Assembly: GCA_035325905.1 (NCBI GenBank)
Contig: DAOKYY010000018.1
Coordinates: 1 to 56,036 of the forward strand
Source: DYGX01 sp035325905
GTDB taxonomy: Bacteria > Chloroflexota > Anaerolineae > Aggregatilineales > Aggregatilineaceae
Reading direction: 5' to 3'
Length of the DNA: 56,036 nucleotides
The notes under the pieces were generated by a model, which saw nothing but the letters and a program-made list of their open reading frames with translations, was not told the DNA's origin and searched no databases. The translations under genes and the position numbers were made by a program. Shown here piece by piece: positions 48,017 through 56,036 of this stretch (positions are counted from its first letter, which is position 1; every line of letters begins with the position of its first letter).

Positions 48017-48535
48017 ATGCGGCGGATCGGATGGCGAGACACGGGACAAAGCGGGCGTCGCTGGCGGCAGGGGATCGCGGCGCTGCTGCTGGCCGCGCTA
48101 TTGGCGGCGTGCGGCGGCGATGACGACGCGGCGCAGGGGAGCGCGCCCGCGCTCTCGCTGACGGACCGCCTGGCGCGCTACGAAGCGTCGCTGCTGGCCG
48201 AGACCAACTGGTTGTGGGCGAACATGCTCTACGCCCAGGATCACAGCCGTCCAGACGCGGCGCGCTGTGCGCTTCCTGACTTCGATCACCAGCCGGTCGT
48301 GCTGAGCGAGACCGAGCGCGAGCAGGATTCGGCGGTCGCGACGCTCGATCAACTCACCTACGCAGACACGCTGCTGGCCCAGGCGCGCGCCGAGTGGCAG
48401 GCGCATTGTGAAGGCGCAGTGCCCAGCGCCAACGCCGCCGCGTACCTGAAATCGCGGCTGGAGCCAGCCTACTCTGCGCTGGAGCGTGCGCGGGCCGGGA
48501 TCGAGGCGCGGCGGCGCGTCGAAGCGCGGGGCTAG
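48017..48535 (+). CDS. Small lipoprotein, unknown function
   Basis: A 172-residue lipoprotein. After a basic N-terminal stretch comes a hydrophobic signal (IAALLLAALLAACGG) with lipobox LAAC, so the Cys near residue 32 should be lipidated after cleavage and the mature part anchored outside the membrane. The mature region is mainly helical, with two further Cys that may form a disulfide (ARCALPDF and AHCEGAVP). I see no family. I start it at the ATG 48017, with GGAGAGGG (48005-48012) upstream, rather than at a TTG at 47984. It follows the two-component pair but has 143 bases of its own upstream. Confidence 0.7.
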   Translation: MRRIGWRDTGQSGRRWRQGIAALLLAALLAACGGDDDAAQGSAPALSLTDRLARYEASLLAETNWLWANMLYAQDHSRPDAARCALPDFDHQPVVLSETEREQDSAVATLDQLTYADTLLAQARAEWQAHCEGAVPSANAAAYLKSRLEPAYSALERARAGIEARRRVEARG

Positions 48536-48543
48536 CTTCCGAA

Positions 48544-49647
48544 TCACCGCCCGATGATTGCCAGATCGCGCGGGAACGTCGTCAGGCTCTCGGCGCCGTC
48601 CGGCGTGATGACCATGTTATCCTCGATCCGCACGCCGACCTCGCCGGGGATGTAGACGCCCGGCTCGATGGTGAAGACGTTCCCCGGCTCCAGCGGGCGC
48701 CGGTTGCCCTCGACGATATTCGGCTCCTCATGCGCTTCCAGGCCCAGGCCGTGCCCGGTGCGATGGGTGAAATACGCCCCGAAGCCTGCCTCTTCGATTA
48801 CGCGCCGCGTGATGCGATCCACTTCCTGCGCCGGGACGCCCGGCCCGCAGGCGGCGCGCCCGGCGGCGTTGGCAGCCTGTACAACCGTATAGACTTCCCT
48901 CAGCAAGGGCGACGGCTCGCCCACCGCGAACGTGCGCGTAATGTCCGACGCCCAGCCGCGCACCGTCGTGCCGAAGTCGAACAGCAGCGGCTCGCCCTCG
49001 GCGATGGGGCGGTCGCCCGGCTCGCCGTGCGGCAGGGCGCTGTTCGGCCCGCTGAGCACAATCGTGTCGAACGGCAGGCGCCCGCCGCCGCGCTGAAGCT
49101 GCTCCACGGCGAGCATGCCCGCGATGGCGCGCTCGGTCATGCCGGGGCGGACCTGTTCCAGCGTGGCGCGCAGCGCGGCCTCGCTGATGGCGATGGCGGC
49201 GCGCAGCGATTCGAGCGCCGCTGCGTCCTTGCGCAGGCGCAGCCCGGCCAGCGCGCTCCCGGCCAGCACCAGCTGCACGTCCGCGATGTGGCGGCGGATC
49301 AGCTCGGCTTCGAGGACGCGCATGCGCAGCTCCTCGACCCCGATCCGCTTGCCGTCCAGGCCGAGATGATCGGCGGCAGCCTCGAACGCGCCCTGGTAGC
49401 CCTCTGAATCCGACCATGCGAAGACGACGAACGGCAGCCCGCTGGCGGCCAGCCGCGCCTGCTCCAGCGCAGGAACAACCGCGACCGGGTCGCGGCCCCG
49501 AAGGAAAAACGTGACCAGCGGGCGCTCCATCAGGTGGAAGTCCGCGCCGGTCATGAACTGCAAGTTCGCGCCGGGGATCAGCGCGATTGCGTCGAGGTCT
49601 GCCTGCTGGATAATGTCGTGAATCGCCTGGAGACGGGGGTCGGTCAT
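48544..49647 (-). CDS. M24 family metallopeptidase (Xaa-Pro dipeptidase type)
   Basis: A 367-residue peptidase of the pita-bread fold that cleaves X-Pro bonds in the cytosol with two metals. The N-terminal creatinase-like domain (1-130) precedes the catalytic domain, where ligands appear in order: Asp in LLFDFGTTVRGW, Asp in SDITRTF, His in HRTGHGLGLEAHEEP, Glu in FTIEPGVYI, and Glu in GVRIEDNMVIT. The first conserved His is in LPHGEPGD. All are present and length is typical. The gene stands alone, convergent with the lipoprotein gene. The exact specificity (dipeptidase or aminopeptidase P) cannot be read from sequence. Confidence 0.94.
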   Translation of the reverse strand: MTDPRLQAIHDIIQQADLDAIALIPGANLQFMTGADFHLMERPLVTFFLRGRDPVAVVPALEQARLAASGLPFVVFAWSDSEGYQGAFEAAADHLGLDGKRIGVEELRMRVLEAELIRRHIADVQLVLAGSALAGLRLRKDAAALESLRAAIAISEAALRATLEQVRPGMTERAIAGMLAVEQLQRGGGRLPFDTIVLSGPNSALPHGEPGDRPIAEGEPLLFDFGTTVRGWASDITRTFAVGEPSPLLREVYTVVQAANAAGRAACGPGVPAQEVDRITRRVIEEAGFGAYFTHRTGHGLGLEAHEEPNIVEGNRRPLEPGNVFTIEPGVYIPGEVGVRIEDNMVITPDGAESLTTFPRDLAIIGR

Positions 49648-49751
49648 GGCGCGTGCGCTCCGCTATTCGGATGTAGACGATGTCTTCACCAGAGCCTAGA
49701 GCCTGACGCGCGCCTTGTCAAGCCGCCATCCGCCCAAAGCCGCGCCGGGGC

Positions 49752-49760
49752 TGTTATAAT
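49752..49760 (+). promoter_or_regulatory. Extended -10 promoter of the YtxH-like gene
   Basis: TGT-TATAAT (49752-49760) is a perfect TGn-TATAAT extended -10; no -35 is needed or seen. The leader to the gene is about 86 bases. Confidence 0.65.
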
Positions 49761-49852
49761 CGCAGAGAAACAGAATGCACGAAATCGCCATCGCCGCGCT
49801 CGCGTGGCCGGATGGCTTCGACAGGCGCACAATACGAGCGGAGAGCGGACAC

Positions 49853-50116
49853 ATGAGCCGGTTGGTATCTTTTGCGGGCGGGCTGCTCAGCGGCGGGCTG
49901 CTGGGGACGCTGGTAGGGCTGCTGTTCACGCCGGACTCAGGGGACGAGATGCGGCGCCAGTTGCGCGCGCGCTATCGCAACGCCCTGGCGGTGGGCAGCG
50001 CCGCCGCCGAACTCAAGCGGCTGGAGCTAGAAGCCGAGCTGGCGCGGCTGACCGGCGTCCCCCCGGCGCGGGCTGAGGCGTCCACGCCCCCGGCGCAGCC
50101 TGGCGCGCGCAGCTAA
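49853..50116 (+). CDS. YtxH-like small membrane-associated protein
   Basis: An 87-residue protein with one N-terminal glycine-rich hydrophobic helix (VSFAGGLLSGGLLGTLVGLLFTP, about 4-26), followed directly by the polar SGDEMRRQLRARYRNAL that marks YtxH-domain proteins, and an Ala/Glu-rich helical tail ending in a Pro-rich stretch. YtxH proteins are general-stress-associated and of unknown molecular function. The ATG at 49853 has GAGAGCGG a few bases before it and a clear extended -10 promoter 92 bases upstream, which supports it as a real monocistronic gene. A longer frame to 49775 is less likely since it begins before any ribosome site. Confidence 0.72.
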   Translation: MSRLVSFAGGLLSGGLLGTLVGLLFTPDSGDEMRRQLRARYRNALAVGSAAAELKRLELEAELARLTGVPPARAEASTPPAQPGARS

Positions 50117-50136
50117 ACCGGGCCGCGCCCGGTTGC

Positions 50137-52035
50137 TCAGTCGAGACGCTCGACGATCAGATCGTAGGTCGCGGGCGTCTTGCTGAAGGCCGCCATCGCG
50201 CCGATGGCGACAGTCAGCGGGCGGTTCGCAGCGACCAGAACCTCCATCGACCCCGTGGCGTAGGCGTCAACCGGCATCCGTCGGACGCCGATCTTGCCAT
50301 CGCGCCGCTGCTGGATCAGCGCGACCGTCCAGTGCTGCGGCAGGGCGCGCGGCACGCGCAAAAAGCCCTCTGCGCGCCAGATCGACTGCGCGTCCTCCAC
50401 ATCATCCCGATAGCCCAGGTCGCGGATCGCGAAGTCGTCGAGCGCCACGCCTGACAGGTTCTCCGAAGCGTCGGTCAGGTATTCAAAGCGAACCAGCACC
50501 TTCTGCCCGGCGTAGGGCGACAGGTCGATCGCCTCGCGCCGCCAGCGAGTCGAGTAGCCGCTGTAGTACGCGCCGGGCGCTTTTGCGCCCCCGCCGGAGA
50601 GGGCCAGCGCGCCGCCGACGATCTCCCAGTGCTGCCCGCCGTCGTCCGACACGAGCACCTGGAACCAGTCGTAGCCCTCCTCGATATCCCACCACGCGCT
50701 GAATTCGAGCGTGGCGCGCGCCAGCCCGGACAGGTCGAACTCGCCGGTCAGGCGGGTGGCGCTGCTGTCGAAGCTGTTGGACCACCACATCCAGTCCGCC
50801 GAGGCGGGCGCGGTGTCGAGCAGCGGGGCAGTCTGGCTGCCCTGGAAGCTCAGGCGATAGCGGCCCGGCGCGTCGAGCAGCAGATAGTCCGCCCCGTACT
50901 GCTGGATCAGGTCCGTCGCCGTGACGCGTGCTTCGCCGCCGGTCATCGGGCGCGGCGTGATCGTCGCCGGCAGGTCCAGCGTCCGGTAGACGTACTGTCC
51001 TTCGGCTACGCCCGCGTCGTCGAGCAGGTTGGCGACGATCCAGTCCGCGAAGACCGCGTCCACGCCGCCCGGCACGCCGGACGCGCGCAGCAGGTTTTCG
51101 ACCGCCATCAGCCCGTCGCCGTCGGCGCGGGCCAGCGCGCGTGTGAACTCCGGCCCATAGTGCTCGTACAGGTAGAGCAAAAACAGGTACGACGCGCCGT
51201 AGTGCCGCCCGACGTGCGAGGGCGCGAACGACCAATCCGCCAGCGCCAGATCGGGATCGTCCAGATATTCGACCAGGGAGCTTCCGGCGATGATGTCCGG
51301 CGAGAAGCCGTTGAGATGCTCGGCAAGCTGCGACAGCCCTTCGTTCAGCCAGCGGGCCTCGTTGCCGTCGACCGCGTATTGCATCATATGCTGGTGCTCA
51401 TGGGCCAGCGTCGTGAGGTAATCTTGCGTGCCGAGCGGGGCGAGGTCCTGACTGATGTACAGAACGGCGCGCTGGTTGCTCTCCGGGCAGAGCTGGCGCG
51501 GGCACTGGTCATCCGGGCTGAACGCGCCCATCACGTCCGACCACAGGGTGCGCTGGTGCAGGATGTGCACCTGGCCGTCGCCGGTCAGGCCGGAGAGGTC
51601 CGCGCCGCCATAGAACGCCTCGTTGACACGCCAGATATGCTCCTCAAAGAAATCGGCGGCGTCTTCCAGGTCGCTCTGATCGACGCGCAGGCGCGGCTCA
51701 AACCAGAAATACGCGTGCTCGCTGCGGTGGCGTAGAACGAACGGCGTATCTGCGGCCGTCAGGCTGCCGAGCGGGATAAACCGCTCGCGCTCGCCAACTG
51801 CGTAGTTCCGCGCGGCGACTGGGGGGAACAACTCCTCGGCGGTGTGCCAGCCCACATCGACCAGCCAATCAGCCTCGGACCGGTGGCGCGGCGCGGGCGA
51901 GGCGTCCGCCCACGACGGCGGCTCGCCGTCCGAACCGTCCTGAGCCAGCGCGACGCCGGGCAGCGACAGACTCAAGACCAGCGCGACGATCATCGCGATA
52001 AAGAACAGTGCTGGGGCCGTGCGGCTGCCTGACAT
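50137..52035 (-). CDS. Secreted HEXXH metalloprotease with immune-inhibitor-A-like domain
   Basis: A 632-residue exported zinc protease. The signal peptide spans about 1-32 (ALFFIAMIVALVLSLSLPGVALAQ). The gluzincin site is TLAHEHQHMMQY (about 217) with the third ligand in WLNEGLSQLAEH. The C-terminal half contains a beta-sandwich (about 400-540) with FDLSGLARATLEFSAWWDIE, WFQVLVSDDGGQHWE and LSPYAGQKVLVRFEYLTD, the jelly-roll pattern seen in immune inhibitor A (M6) proteases. The gene at 52094 upstream encodes a close paralogue with the same architecture, 58 bases apart on the same strand, so the pair likely arose by tandem duplication. Substrate and target are unknown. Confidence 0.88.
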   Translation of the reverse strand: MSGSRTAPALFFIAMIVALVLSLSLPGVALAQDGSDGEPPSWADASPAPRHRSEADWLVDVGWHTAEELFPPVAARNYAVGERERFIPLGSLTAADTPFVLRHRSEHAYFWFEPRLRVDQSDLEDAADFFEEHIWRVNEAFYGGADLSGLTGDGQVHILHQRTLWSDVMGAFSPDDQCPRQLCPESNQRAVLYISQDLAPLGTQDYLTTLAHEHQHMMQYAVDGNEARWLNEGLSQLAEHLNGFSPDIIAGSSLVEYLDDPDLALADWSFAPSHVGRHYGASYLFLLYLYEHYGPEFTRALARADGDGLMAVENLLRASGVPGGVDAVFADWIVANLLDDAGVAEGQYVYRTLDLPATITPRPMTGGEARVTATDLIQQYGADYLLLDAPGRYRLSFQGSQTAPLLDTAPASADWMWWSNSFDSSATRLTGEFDLSGLARATLEFSAWWDIEEGYDWFQVLVSDDGGQHWEIVGGALALSGGGAKAPGAYYSGYSTRWRREAIDLSPYAGQKVLVRFEYLTDASENLSGVALDDFAIRDLGYRDDVEDAQSIWRAEGFLRVPRALPQHWTVALIQQRRDGKIGVRRMPVDAYATGSMEVLVAANRPLTVAIGAMAAFSKTPATYDLIVERLD

Positions 52036-52069
52036 GCTGCGCTCTCCTGAAAGTGCGCGTTCCGGTTCT

Positions 52070-52085
52070 GCCGCGCTCGCGCGGC
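52070..52085. other. Short GC-rich palindrome between the two proteases
   Basis: GCCGCGC-TC-GCGCGGC in the 58-base gap between the paralogous protease genes; no T-run follows. Confidence 0.3.
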
Positions 52086-52093
52086 GCGGGCGC

Positions 52094-54037
52094 CTATTCG
52101 CGCGTGAGGGTCAGGCGATAGCGCGCCGGCTCGGTCGTGACCGGCGCCAGCCCGGCCACCAGGATCGCCGCGTCACCCGCCTGCCCGCCGACCGTGAGCG
52201 TCCATTCACCCTGTGACGCGTCGTCGGGGCCGATCAGCCGCGTCACGGGACGGTCCACCACGCCCGGCTGGACCACCTGCACCAGGAAGGTCTGCGGCAG
52301 GCGGTTGTCCATGCGCAGCCAGCCTTCGCCTTGCCAGCCGCCGTCGCCGCGCTCGAAGTCCTCGCGGTAGCCGATCTCCGGGATGCGGATGTCGTCCACG
52401 ACGAAGCCAGGCTGCGTCATCGCGTCGTCAGTAATGTACTCGAAGCGGAGCAGAATCTCCTGCCCCGCGTAGGGCGACAGATCAATAGTCTCCTCGACCC
52501 ATCCGCCGCTCTGCCCGGTATAGCCCGGCCCATAGGCGTTGCTGTGAGGGTCGTCGGTCGTCATGCGCGGGCCAACGAGTGGTGTCCAGCGCGCGCCGCC
52601 ATCGGTCGAGACGGTGACGTAGGCGTAGTCCCACCCTACCTCGATGTGGTACCACGTCCAGAAATGCAGCGTGGCGCGGCGGACGCCGGTCAGATCGAAG
52701 GCGCGCGTGAAGCGCGTGTTGCTCTCGTCGGCGCGGTTCGACCAGGCCATATAGCGCCCGCTGTGCGCCTCGACCGGCACAATCGAGACCGTCTCGCTGC
52801 CCTCGAAGCTAAGGCGATAGGTGCGCGGCTGCGCGCCGCCGGGCACGTACAGCGTGTGCGCGCCCCATTGAGGCACTTCCAGCGCCACCGGCTCGCCCGA
52901 GGCGGACAGCTCGTGCGTCATGTTGGCGGGGGGCAAGTCGCGCATCGCGGGAAAATGGTAGGTGTAGCGGCCATCGCCCACGTCAGGGCTGCGCAGCAGG
53001 TTGGCGACCAGCCAGTCCGCGAACAGATCGACCAGCGTAACCGGCGCGCCGCTCGCCGGATCGGTCGCGCCGATCTCGGCCAGCGTGGCCTCGATCCCGG
53101 CCAGCCCGTTTTCGGGGTGCCGGACCAGGGCGGTCGTTCCCGCTTCGCCGTAGCGGTCGAAGAAGTAGGCCAGGAACATGAACGACGCGCCGTAATGCGC
53201 GCTGCGGTTATGCTCTTCCCAGGTGTTGAGCTGAAGCGCGGGATCGCGCAGGAAGACCCACGCGGCGCTGCTGGCTCCGTAGCCCGCGATCATCGCCGCC
53301 AGCTCGGACGCGCCCTCGTCCAGCCACGATTCCTCGTTCTGATCGACGTGCCAGTGAATCATGTGCTGGAACTCGTGCGCCAGCACGCTCTCGTACTCGG
53401 CGGTCCCGATCACCCCGCGCATCGTGTCGAGGTTCACGTAGAACATCTCGGCCTCGTTCGAGGTCGAGACGGCCTCGACCGGGTACTCGCTGGAGCTGCC
53501 GTAATACGCGGCGACCCAGTCACCCATATGGTGCGCGTGCAGGATCACCATGTGCGGATCGCCGTCGATGCCAGGCAGCCATTCGCGCCCGAAGACCTCG
53601 TGCACGCGCGGGCGGATTACCGCCTCGAACGCATCGGTCGAGCGCTTGATCGCATCCCAGTCGGCGGCCCGGCCCACTTCGTAATACACGTAGATGTGCT
53701 CGGTCTTGTAGATCAGCTCGGCGTCGACCTGAAACTCGTAATCGTCGTCGAGATTTGTCACCCAGAAGGTTCGCACCGCGCCCAGCTCCGGCTCGGCAGG
53801 CGGCGTGGCCGGGGGGCCGGGGATGCCGGTCACGCCCATCAGGCGGCGCGCCAGGTCGATCCGGTCACGCGGGGGGATGACGGTCTGCTCGAGCAGCGTC
53901 AGCGTCTCATCGCCGGGGCGGCGGCGTGGCTCCGCGCGGTCATCTTGCGCGGCAGCCGGGGCGGCGAGCGCGATCGCCAGCGTCAGCATCGCCAGGAAAC
54001 CGGCCAGCCGCTGCCGATGGCGCGTGCGTCGTCTCAT
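52094..54037 (-). CDS. Secreted HEXXH metalloprotease, paralogue of the next gene
   Basis: A 647-residue exported zinc protease and paralogue of 50137-52035. The signal peptide ends near residue 30 (LAAPAAAQD). The gluzincin motif is VLAHEFQHMIHW (about 228) with third ligand WLDEGASELAAM. The C-terminal jelly roll has FDLTGVRRATLHFWTWYHIE, YVTVSTDGGARWTPLVG and LSPYAGQEILLRFEYITD, aligned block for block with the neighbour. The spacing of blocks in the two proteins is preserved over the whole length. It is first in the pair and preceded by a 225-base gap with several repeats. Both keep complete active sites, so neither is a pseudoenzyme. Confidence 0.9.
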   Translation of the reverse strand: MRRRTRHRQRLAGFLAMLTLAIALAAPAAAQDDRAEPRRRPGDETLTLLEQTVIPPRDRIDLARRLMGVTGIPGPPATPPAEPELGAVRTFWVTNLDDDYEFQVDAELIYKTEHIYVYYEVGRAADWDAIKRSTDAFEAVIRPRVHEVFGREWLPGIDGDPHMVILHAHHMGDWVAAYYGSSSEYPVEAVSTSNEAEMFYVNLDTMRGVIGTAEYESVLAHEFQHMIHWHVDQNEESWLDEGASELAAMIAGYGASSAAWVFLRDPALQLNTWEEHNRSAHYGASFMFLAYFFDRYGEAGTTALVRHPENGLAGIEATLAEIGATDPASGAPVTLVDLFADWLVANLLRSPDVGDGRYTYHFPAMRDLPPANMTHELSASGEPVALEVPQWGAHTLYVPGGAQPRTYRLSFEGSETVSIVPVEAHSGRYMAWSNRADESNTRFTRAFDLTGVRRATLHFWTWYHIEVGWDYAYVTVSTDGGARWTPLVGPRMTTDDPHSNAYGPGYTGQSGGWVEETIDLSPYAGQEILLRFEYITDDAMTQPGFVVDDIRIPEIGYREDFERGDGGWQGEGWLRMDNRLPQTFLVQVVQPGVVDRPVTRLIGPDDASQGEWTLTVGGQAGDAAILVAGLAPVTTEPARYRLTLTRE

Positions 54038-54053
54038 GGAGTCATCCTTTATG

Positions 54054-54130
54054 CCGTTAGCTTTTCTTTTTCTGTGCTCTTGCGGCTGCTGCTTCTAACG
54101 GTTCTTCGCTGCATTGCGCTGCATTGCGCT
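54054..54130. repeat. Inverted and direct repeats upstream of the protease pair
   Basis: CCGTTAG (54054-54060) and CTAACGG (54095-54101) are perfect inverted arms around a CT-rich core. GTTCTTCGCTGC (54101-54112) repeats a piece of the element at 5273-5284. GCATTGCGCT occurs twice in tandem (54111-54120 and 54121-54130). Confidence 0.55.
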
Positions 54131-54212
54131 GATTATACGTCGATTGCGCCACGGCGTGCGTTTTTTTAACGGGTTTTTCATGAAGGGGGCGCGTGGCCGC
54201 GCGCCGCGCGCG

Positions 54213-54221
54213 TGCTACAAT
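54213..54221 (+). promoter_or_regulatory. Extended -10 promoter of threonine synthase
   Basis: TGC-TACAAT (54213-54221), a TGn extended -10, about 42 bases before the ATG at 54263. Confidence 0.6.
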
Positions 54222-54262
54222 CCCCGCATCTTCTTCACCGGATCGCACGGACGGAGACGCCG

Positions 54263-55552
54263 ATGCCGAGCCTGCTCAAGTGTATGGACTGCGGGCGCGA
54301 GGACGCCCTCGACGCGCGCGTGATCGCCTGCCCGGTCTGCGGCGGGCTGCTGGACGTGGTGCACGACCTGGACGCGCTGCGCCCGGCCCTGTCGGCGGAC
54401 CTGTTCGACCGGCGGCTGGCAAGCTGGGACCCGCTCGACCGGTCCGGCGTGTGGCGCTACCGCGAGCTGGTCCGCCCGGACGTGAGCGCGGCGCAGGCCG
54501 TTACGCGTGGCGAAGGCAACACCACGCTCTACCCGGCCGGGCGGCGGCTGGCGGAGTACGCCGGGGTGGCGCGGCTGCACCTCAAGCATGAGGGCGAGAA
54601 CCCGACCGGCAGCTTCAAGGATCGCGGCATGACCGCCGGGGTGACGCAGGCGCGGATCGTCGGCGCGCGCAGCGTGATCTGCGCCTCGACCGGCAACACC
54701 TCGGCCTCGATGGCGTCCTACGCGGCGATCGCCGGGTTGCAGGCGCTGGTCTTCTTCCCGGTCGGCTACGTCGCGCTCGGCAAGATCGCGCAGAGCCTCG
54801 CCTACGGCGCGACCAGCGTCCAGGTCGAGGGGGATTTTGACGACACGCTGGACTTGGTGCGCCAGGCCGCCGACGAGCTGCCGATCTACCTGCTGAACTC
54901 GATCAACCCCTTCCGCCTGGAAGGGCAGAAGACGATCATGATCGAGCTGCTGCACCAGCGCGGCTGGCGCGCGCCGGACTGGATCGTCGTACCGGGCGGC
55001 AACCTCGGCAACAGCTCGGCGTTCGGCAAGGCGCTGCACGAGCTGCACGCGCTCGGCCTGATCGACCGCATGCCCCGGCTGGCGATTGTCCAGGCCGAGG
55101 GCGCGGACCCGCTCTACCGCAGCTACCGCGACGGCTGGCAGGTGCGCCACACCGTCCGCGCCGAGACGCTGGCGACCGCGATCCGCATCGGCAACCCGGC
55201 CAATTATCTGAAGGCGATCCGCGCGCTGCGCTGGACCGATGGCCTAGTGACCGAGGTCAGCGACCAGGCGATCCTGGACGCGAAGGCGCAGATCGACGCG
55301 GCAGGGATCGGCTGCGAGCCGGCCTCGGCAGCGACAGTAGCGGGCATCCGCCGGCTGGTAGACGAGGGCACGATCGCGCCCGGCGATGACGTGGTCGCCG
55401 TGCTGACCGGGCACCTGCTCAAGGACCCCGACGCAGTGATGAAATACCACGCCGGGACGCTGGCGGGCGTCGCCTCGACCTACGCCAACGCCATGCGGAC
55501 CATCCAGCCCTCATTGGAGGCGGTCGCGGCCCTGCTCGGAGATTCGGTATAA
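54263..55552 (+). CDS. thrC: Threonine synthase
   Basis: A 429-residue PLP enzyme that converts O-phospho-homoserine to threonine. An N-terminal zinc-ribbon-like segment (CMDCGREDAL ... ACPVCGG) is typical of the class with this length. The PLP Lys lies in NPTGSFKDRGM (about 120), the substrate-phosphate and PLP loops in STGNTSASMASYAA and PGGNLGNSSAFGKA, and the Ser/Thr near the pyridine nitrogen in the VLTGHLLKDPDA block. The ATG at 54263 gives the zinc ribbon as residue 7 onward and follows GGAG; an upstream frame to 54212 overlaps the promoter. It is followed 35 bases later by a Fur-family gene. Confidence 0.95.
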   Translation: MPSLLKCMDCGREDALDARVIACPVCGGLLDVVHDLDALRPALSADLFDRRLASWDPLDRSGVWRYRELVRPDVSAAQAVTRGEGNTTLYPAGRRLAEYAGVARLHLKHEGENPTGSFKDRGMTAGVTQARIVGARSVICASTGNTSASMASYAAIAGLQALVFFPVGYVALGKIAQSLAYGATSVQVEGDFDDTLDLVRQAADELPIYLLNSINPFRLEGQKTIMIELLHQRGWRAPDWIVVPGGNLGNSSAFGKALHELHALGLIDRMPRLAIVQAEGADPLYRSYRDGWQVRHTVRAETLATAIRIGNPANYLKAIRALRWTDGLVTEVSDQAILDAKAQIDAAGIGCEPASAATVAGIRRLVDEGTIAPGDDVVAVLTGHLLKDPDAVMKYHAGTLAGVASTYANAMRTIQPSLEAVAALLGDSV

Positions 55553-55587
55553 TGGGCGGCAGAGGGTAAGCCAGGGAGCGGGCCGCC

Positions 55588-56036
55588 ATGCCACACCTGA
55601 TCGACGAGGCCGAGACGCTGCTGCGCGAGCGCGGGTTTAAGGTCACGCCGCAGCGCACGCTGCTGCTGCAAGTGCTGGCCGGGCAGACGGCCTATCTCGA
55701 CGCCGACGAGATTTTCCACCTCGCGCACGAGCAGGACGCCAGCGTCAGCCTGGCGACCGTCTACCGCACGCTCAATCTGCTGGCGGAGCTGGAGATCATT
55801 GAGCATCGCTACGTCGAGCCGGACCACCGCCGGGTGGTTTTCCGGCTGTCCGCCGGGCCGGAGCAGCACTACCTGACCTGCATCCGCTGCGGGACGCGCA
55901 CGCTGATCCACGCTGACCTGCTCAACCGCATGGTCAGCGAGCTGGTGCGGCGCAAGGGCGTCAGCGTGACCGGCGCGTGCGCCTGCTTCACCGGCTATTG
56001 CCCCGCGTGTACCGAGGAATTGCGGCAGAAAGGGGC
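55588..56036 (+). CDS. Fur-family transcriptional regulator, truncated at window end
   Basis: At least 149 codons of a second Fur-superfamily repressor, still open at the window edge. The winged helix (about 10-85) shows GFKVTPQRTLLLQVLAG and the recognition helix ASVSLATVYRTLNLLAELEII; the metal domain keeps both structural Cys pairs (CIRCGT and CPAC) but is poorer in His than the Zur protein at 35237. That could indicate Fur, PerR or a diverged regulator. It follows threonine synthase with 35 bases spacing, though co-regulation need not follow. There is no palindrome like the Zur box in the short gap before it. Confidence 0.88.
   Translation, partial: MPHLIDEAETLLRERGFKVTPQRTLLLQVLAGQTAYLDADEIFHLAHEQDASVSLATVYRTLNLLAELEIIEHRYVEPDHRRVVFRLSAGPEQHYLTCIRCGTRTLIHADLLNRMVSELVRRKGVSVTGACACFTGYCPACTEELRQKG

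Noticed and set aside
49612..49852. Additional small gene before the YtxH-like gene
   Set aside because: The region holds the extended -10 promoter and leader; frames there lack ribosome sites.
52331..54169. A 612-codon open frame on the plus strand
   Set aside because: It is antisense to the metalloprotease at 52094-54037, which has a signal peptide and complete active site; the plus-strand product has no recognisable feature.

Overview
The window is a GC-rich bacterial chromosome segment with long same-strand operons, little intergenic DNA, and no rRNA, CRISPR array, phage gene or transposase that I can recognise. The gene content suggests Chloroflexota (Anaerolineae-like): a DUF4012 protein in an exopolysaccharide cluster, a DUF4013 membrane protein, tandem immune-inhibitor-like metalloproteases, and a BMP-type ABC importer. 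This taxonomic call is an inference from gene content; there is no 16S in the window.

Region 1 (76-20393) is a nucleoside scavenging island. On the minus strand, reading from 16932 down to 76, come a BMP-type periplasmic/secreted nucleoside-binding protein, a duplicated ABC ATPase, two permeases, an ADP-ribosylglycohydrolase-fold enzyme, a PfkB kinase, pseudouridine-5'-phosphate glycosidase, two nucleoside hydrolases, three more PfkB-type kinases, a SIS-domain isomerase and a GNAT acetyltransferase. On the plus strand, divergently (17215-20393), are a third nucleoside hydrolase and two M42-type metallopeptidases. The divergent promoter region carries good sigma-70 elements on both strands and a candidate operator. 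The logic is import of nucleosides, cleavage of N- and C-glycosidic bonds, then phosphorylation and isomerisation of the released sugar. One permease has a large extracytoplasmic domain of two beta-sandwich-like repeats inserted before its transporter core, which I have not seen described.

Region 2 (20491-29487) has a TPR protein and a methyltransferase with overlapping stops, a GAF/HAMP histidine kinase without membrane segments, and a surface polysaccharide cluster: BY-kinase/Wzz protein, DUF4012 protein, and a FlaA1/CapD-type nucleotide-sugar dehydratase. A nested 68-bp inverted repeat sits between the last two.

Region 3 (29940-35098) holds a secreted protein made of two diverged copies of an unknown ~310-residue unit, a CPA2 cation/proton antiporter followed by a PII-fold protein, and a single ORF that fuses a family 2 glycosyltransferase to an extracytoplasmic TlpA-like thioredoxin domain.

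Region 4 (35237-39662) is a zinc operon. A Fur-family regulator (Zur) lies behind a consensus promoter with a near-perfect Zur-box palindrome, then a ZnuC-type ATPase with a His/Asp-rich tail, SurE, and a ZnuB-type permease. There is no ZnuA gene nearby. Two membrane proteins follow.

Region 5 (39659-56036) is mostly housekeeping: D-aminoacyl-tRNA deacylase, a GH3 glycosidase, tRNA-Ala(CGC) with its terminator, an RDD protein, a tandem Nudix hydrolase, RidA, a PhnP-like metallo-beta-lactamase-fold enzyme, an OmpR-type two-component pair, a lipoprotein, an M24 peptidase, a YtxH-like protein, two paralogous secreted HEXXH metalloproteases, threonine synthase, and a second Fur-family regulator cut by the window end.

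Most other long open frames in this window are antisense or out-of-frame shadows caused by high GC and are left out. Positions and motifs were read by eye; no database search or folding program was run.
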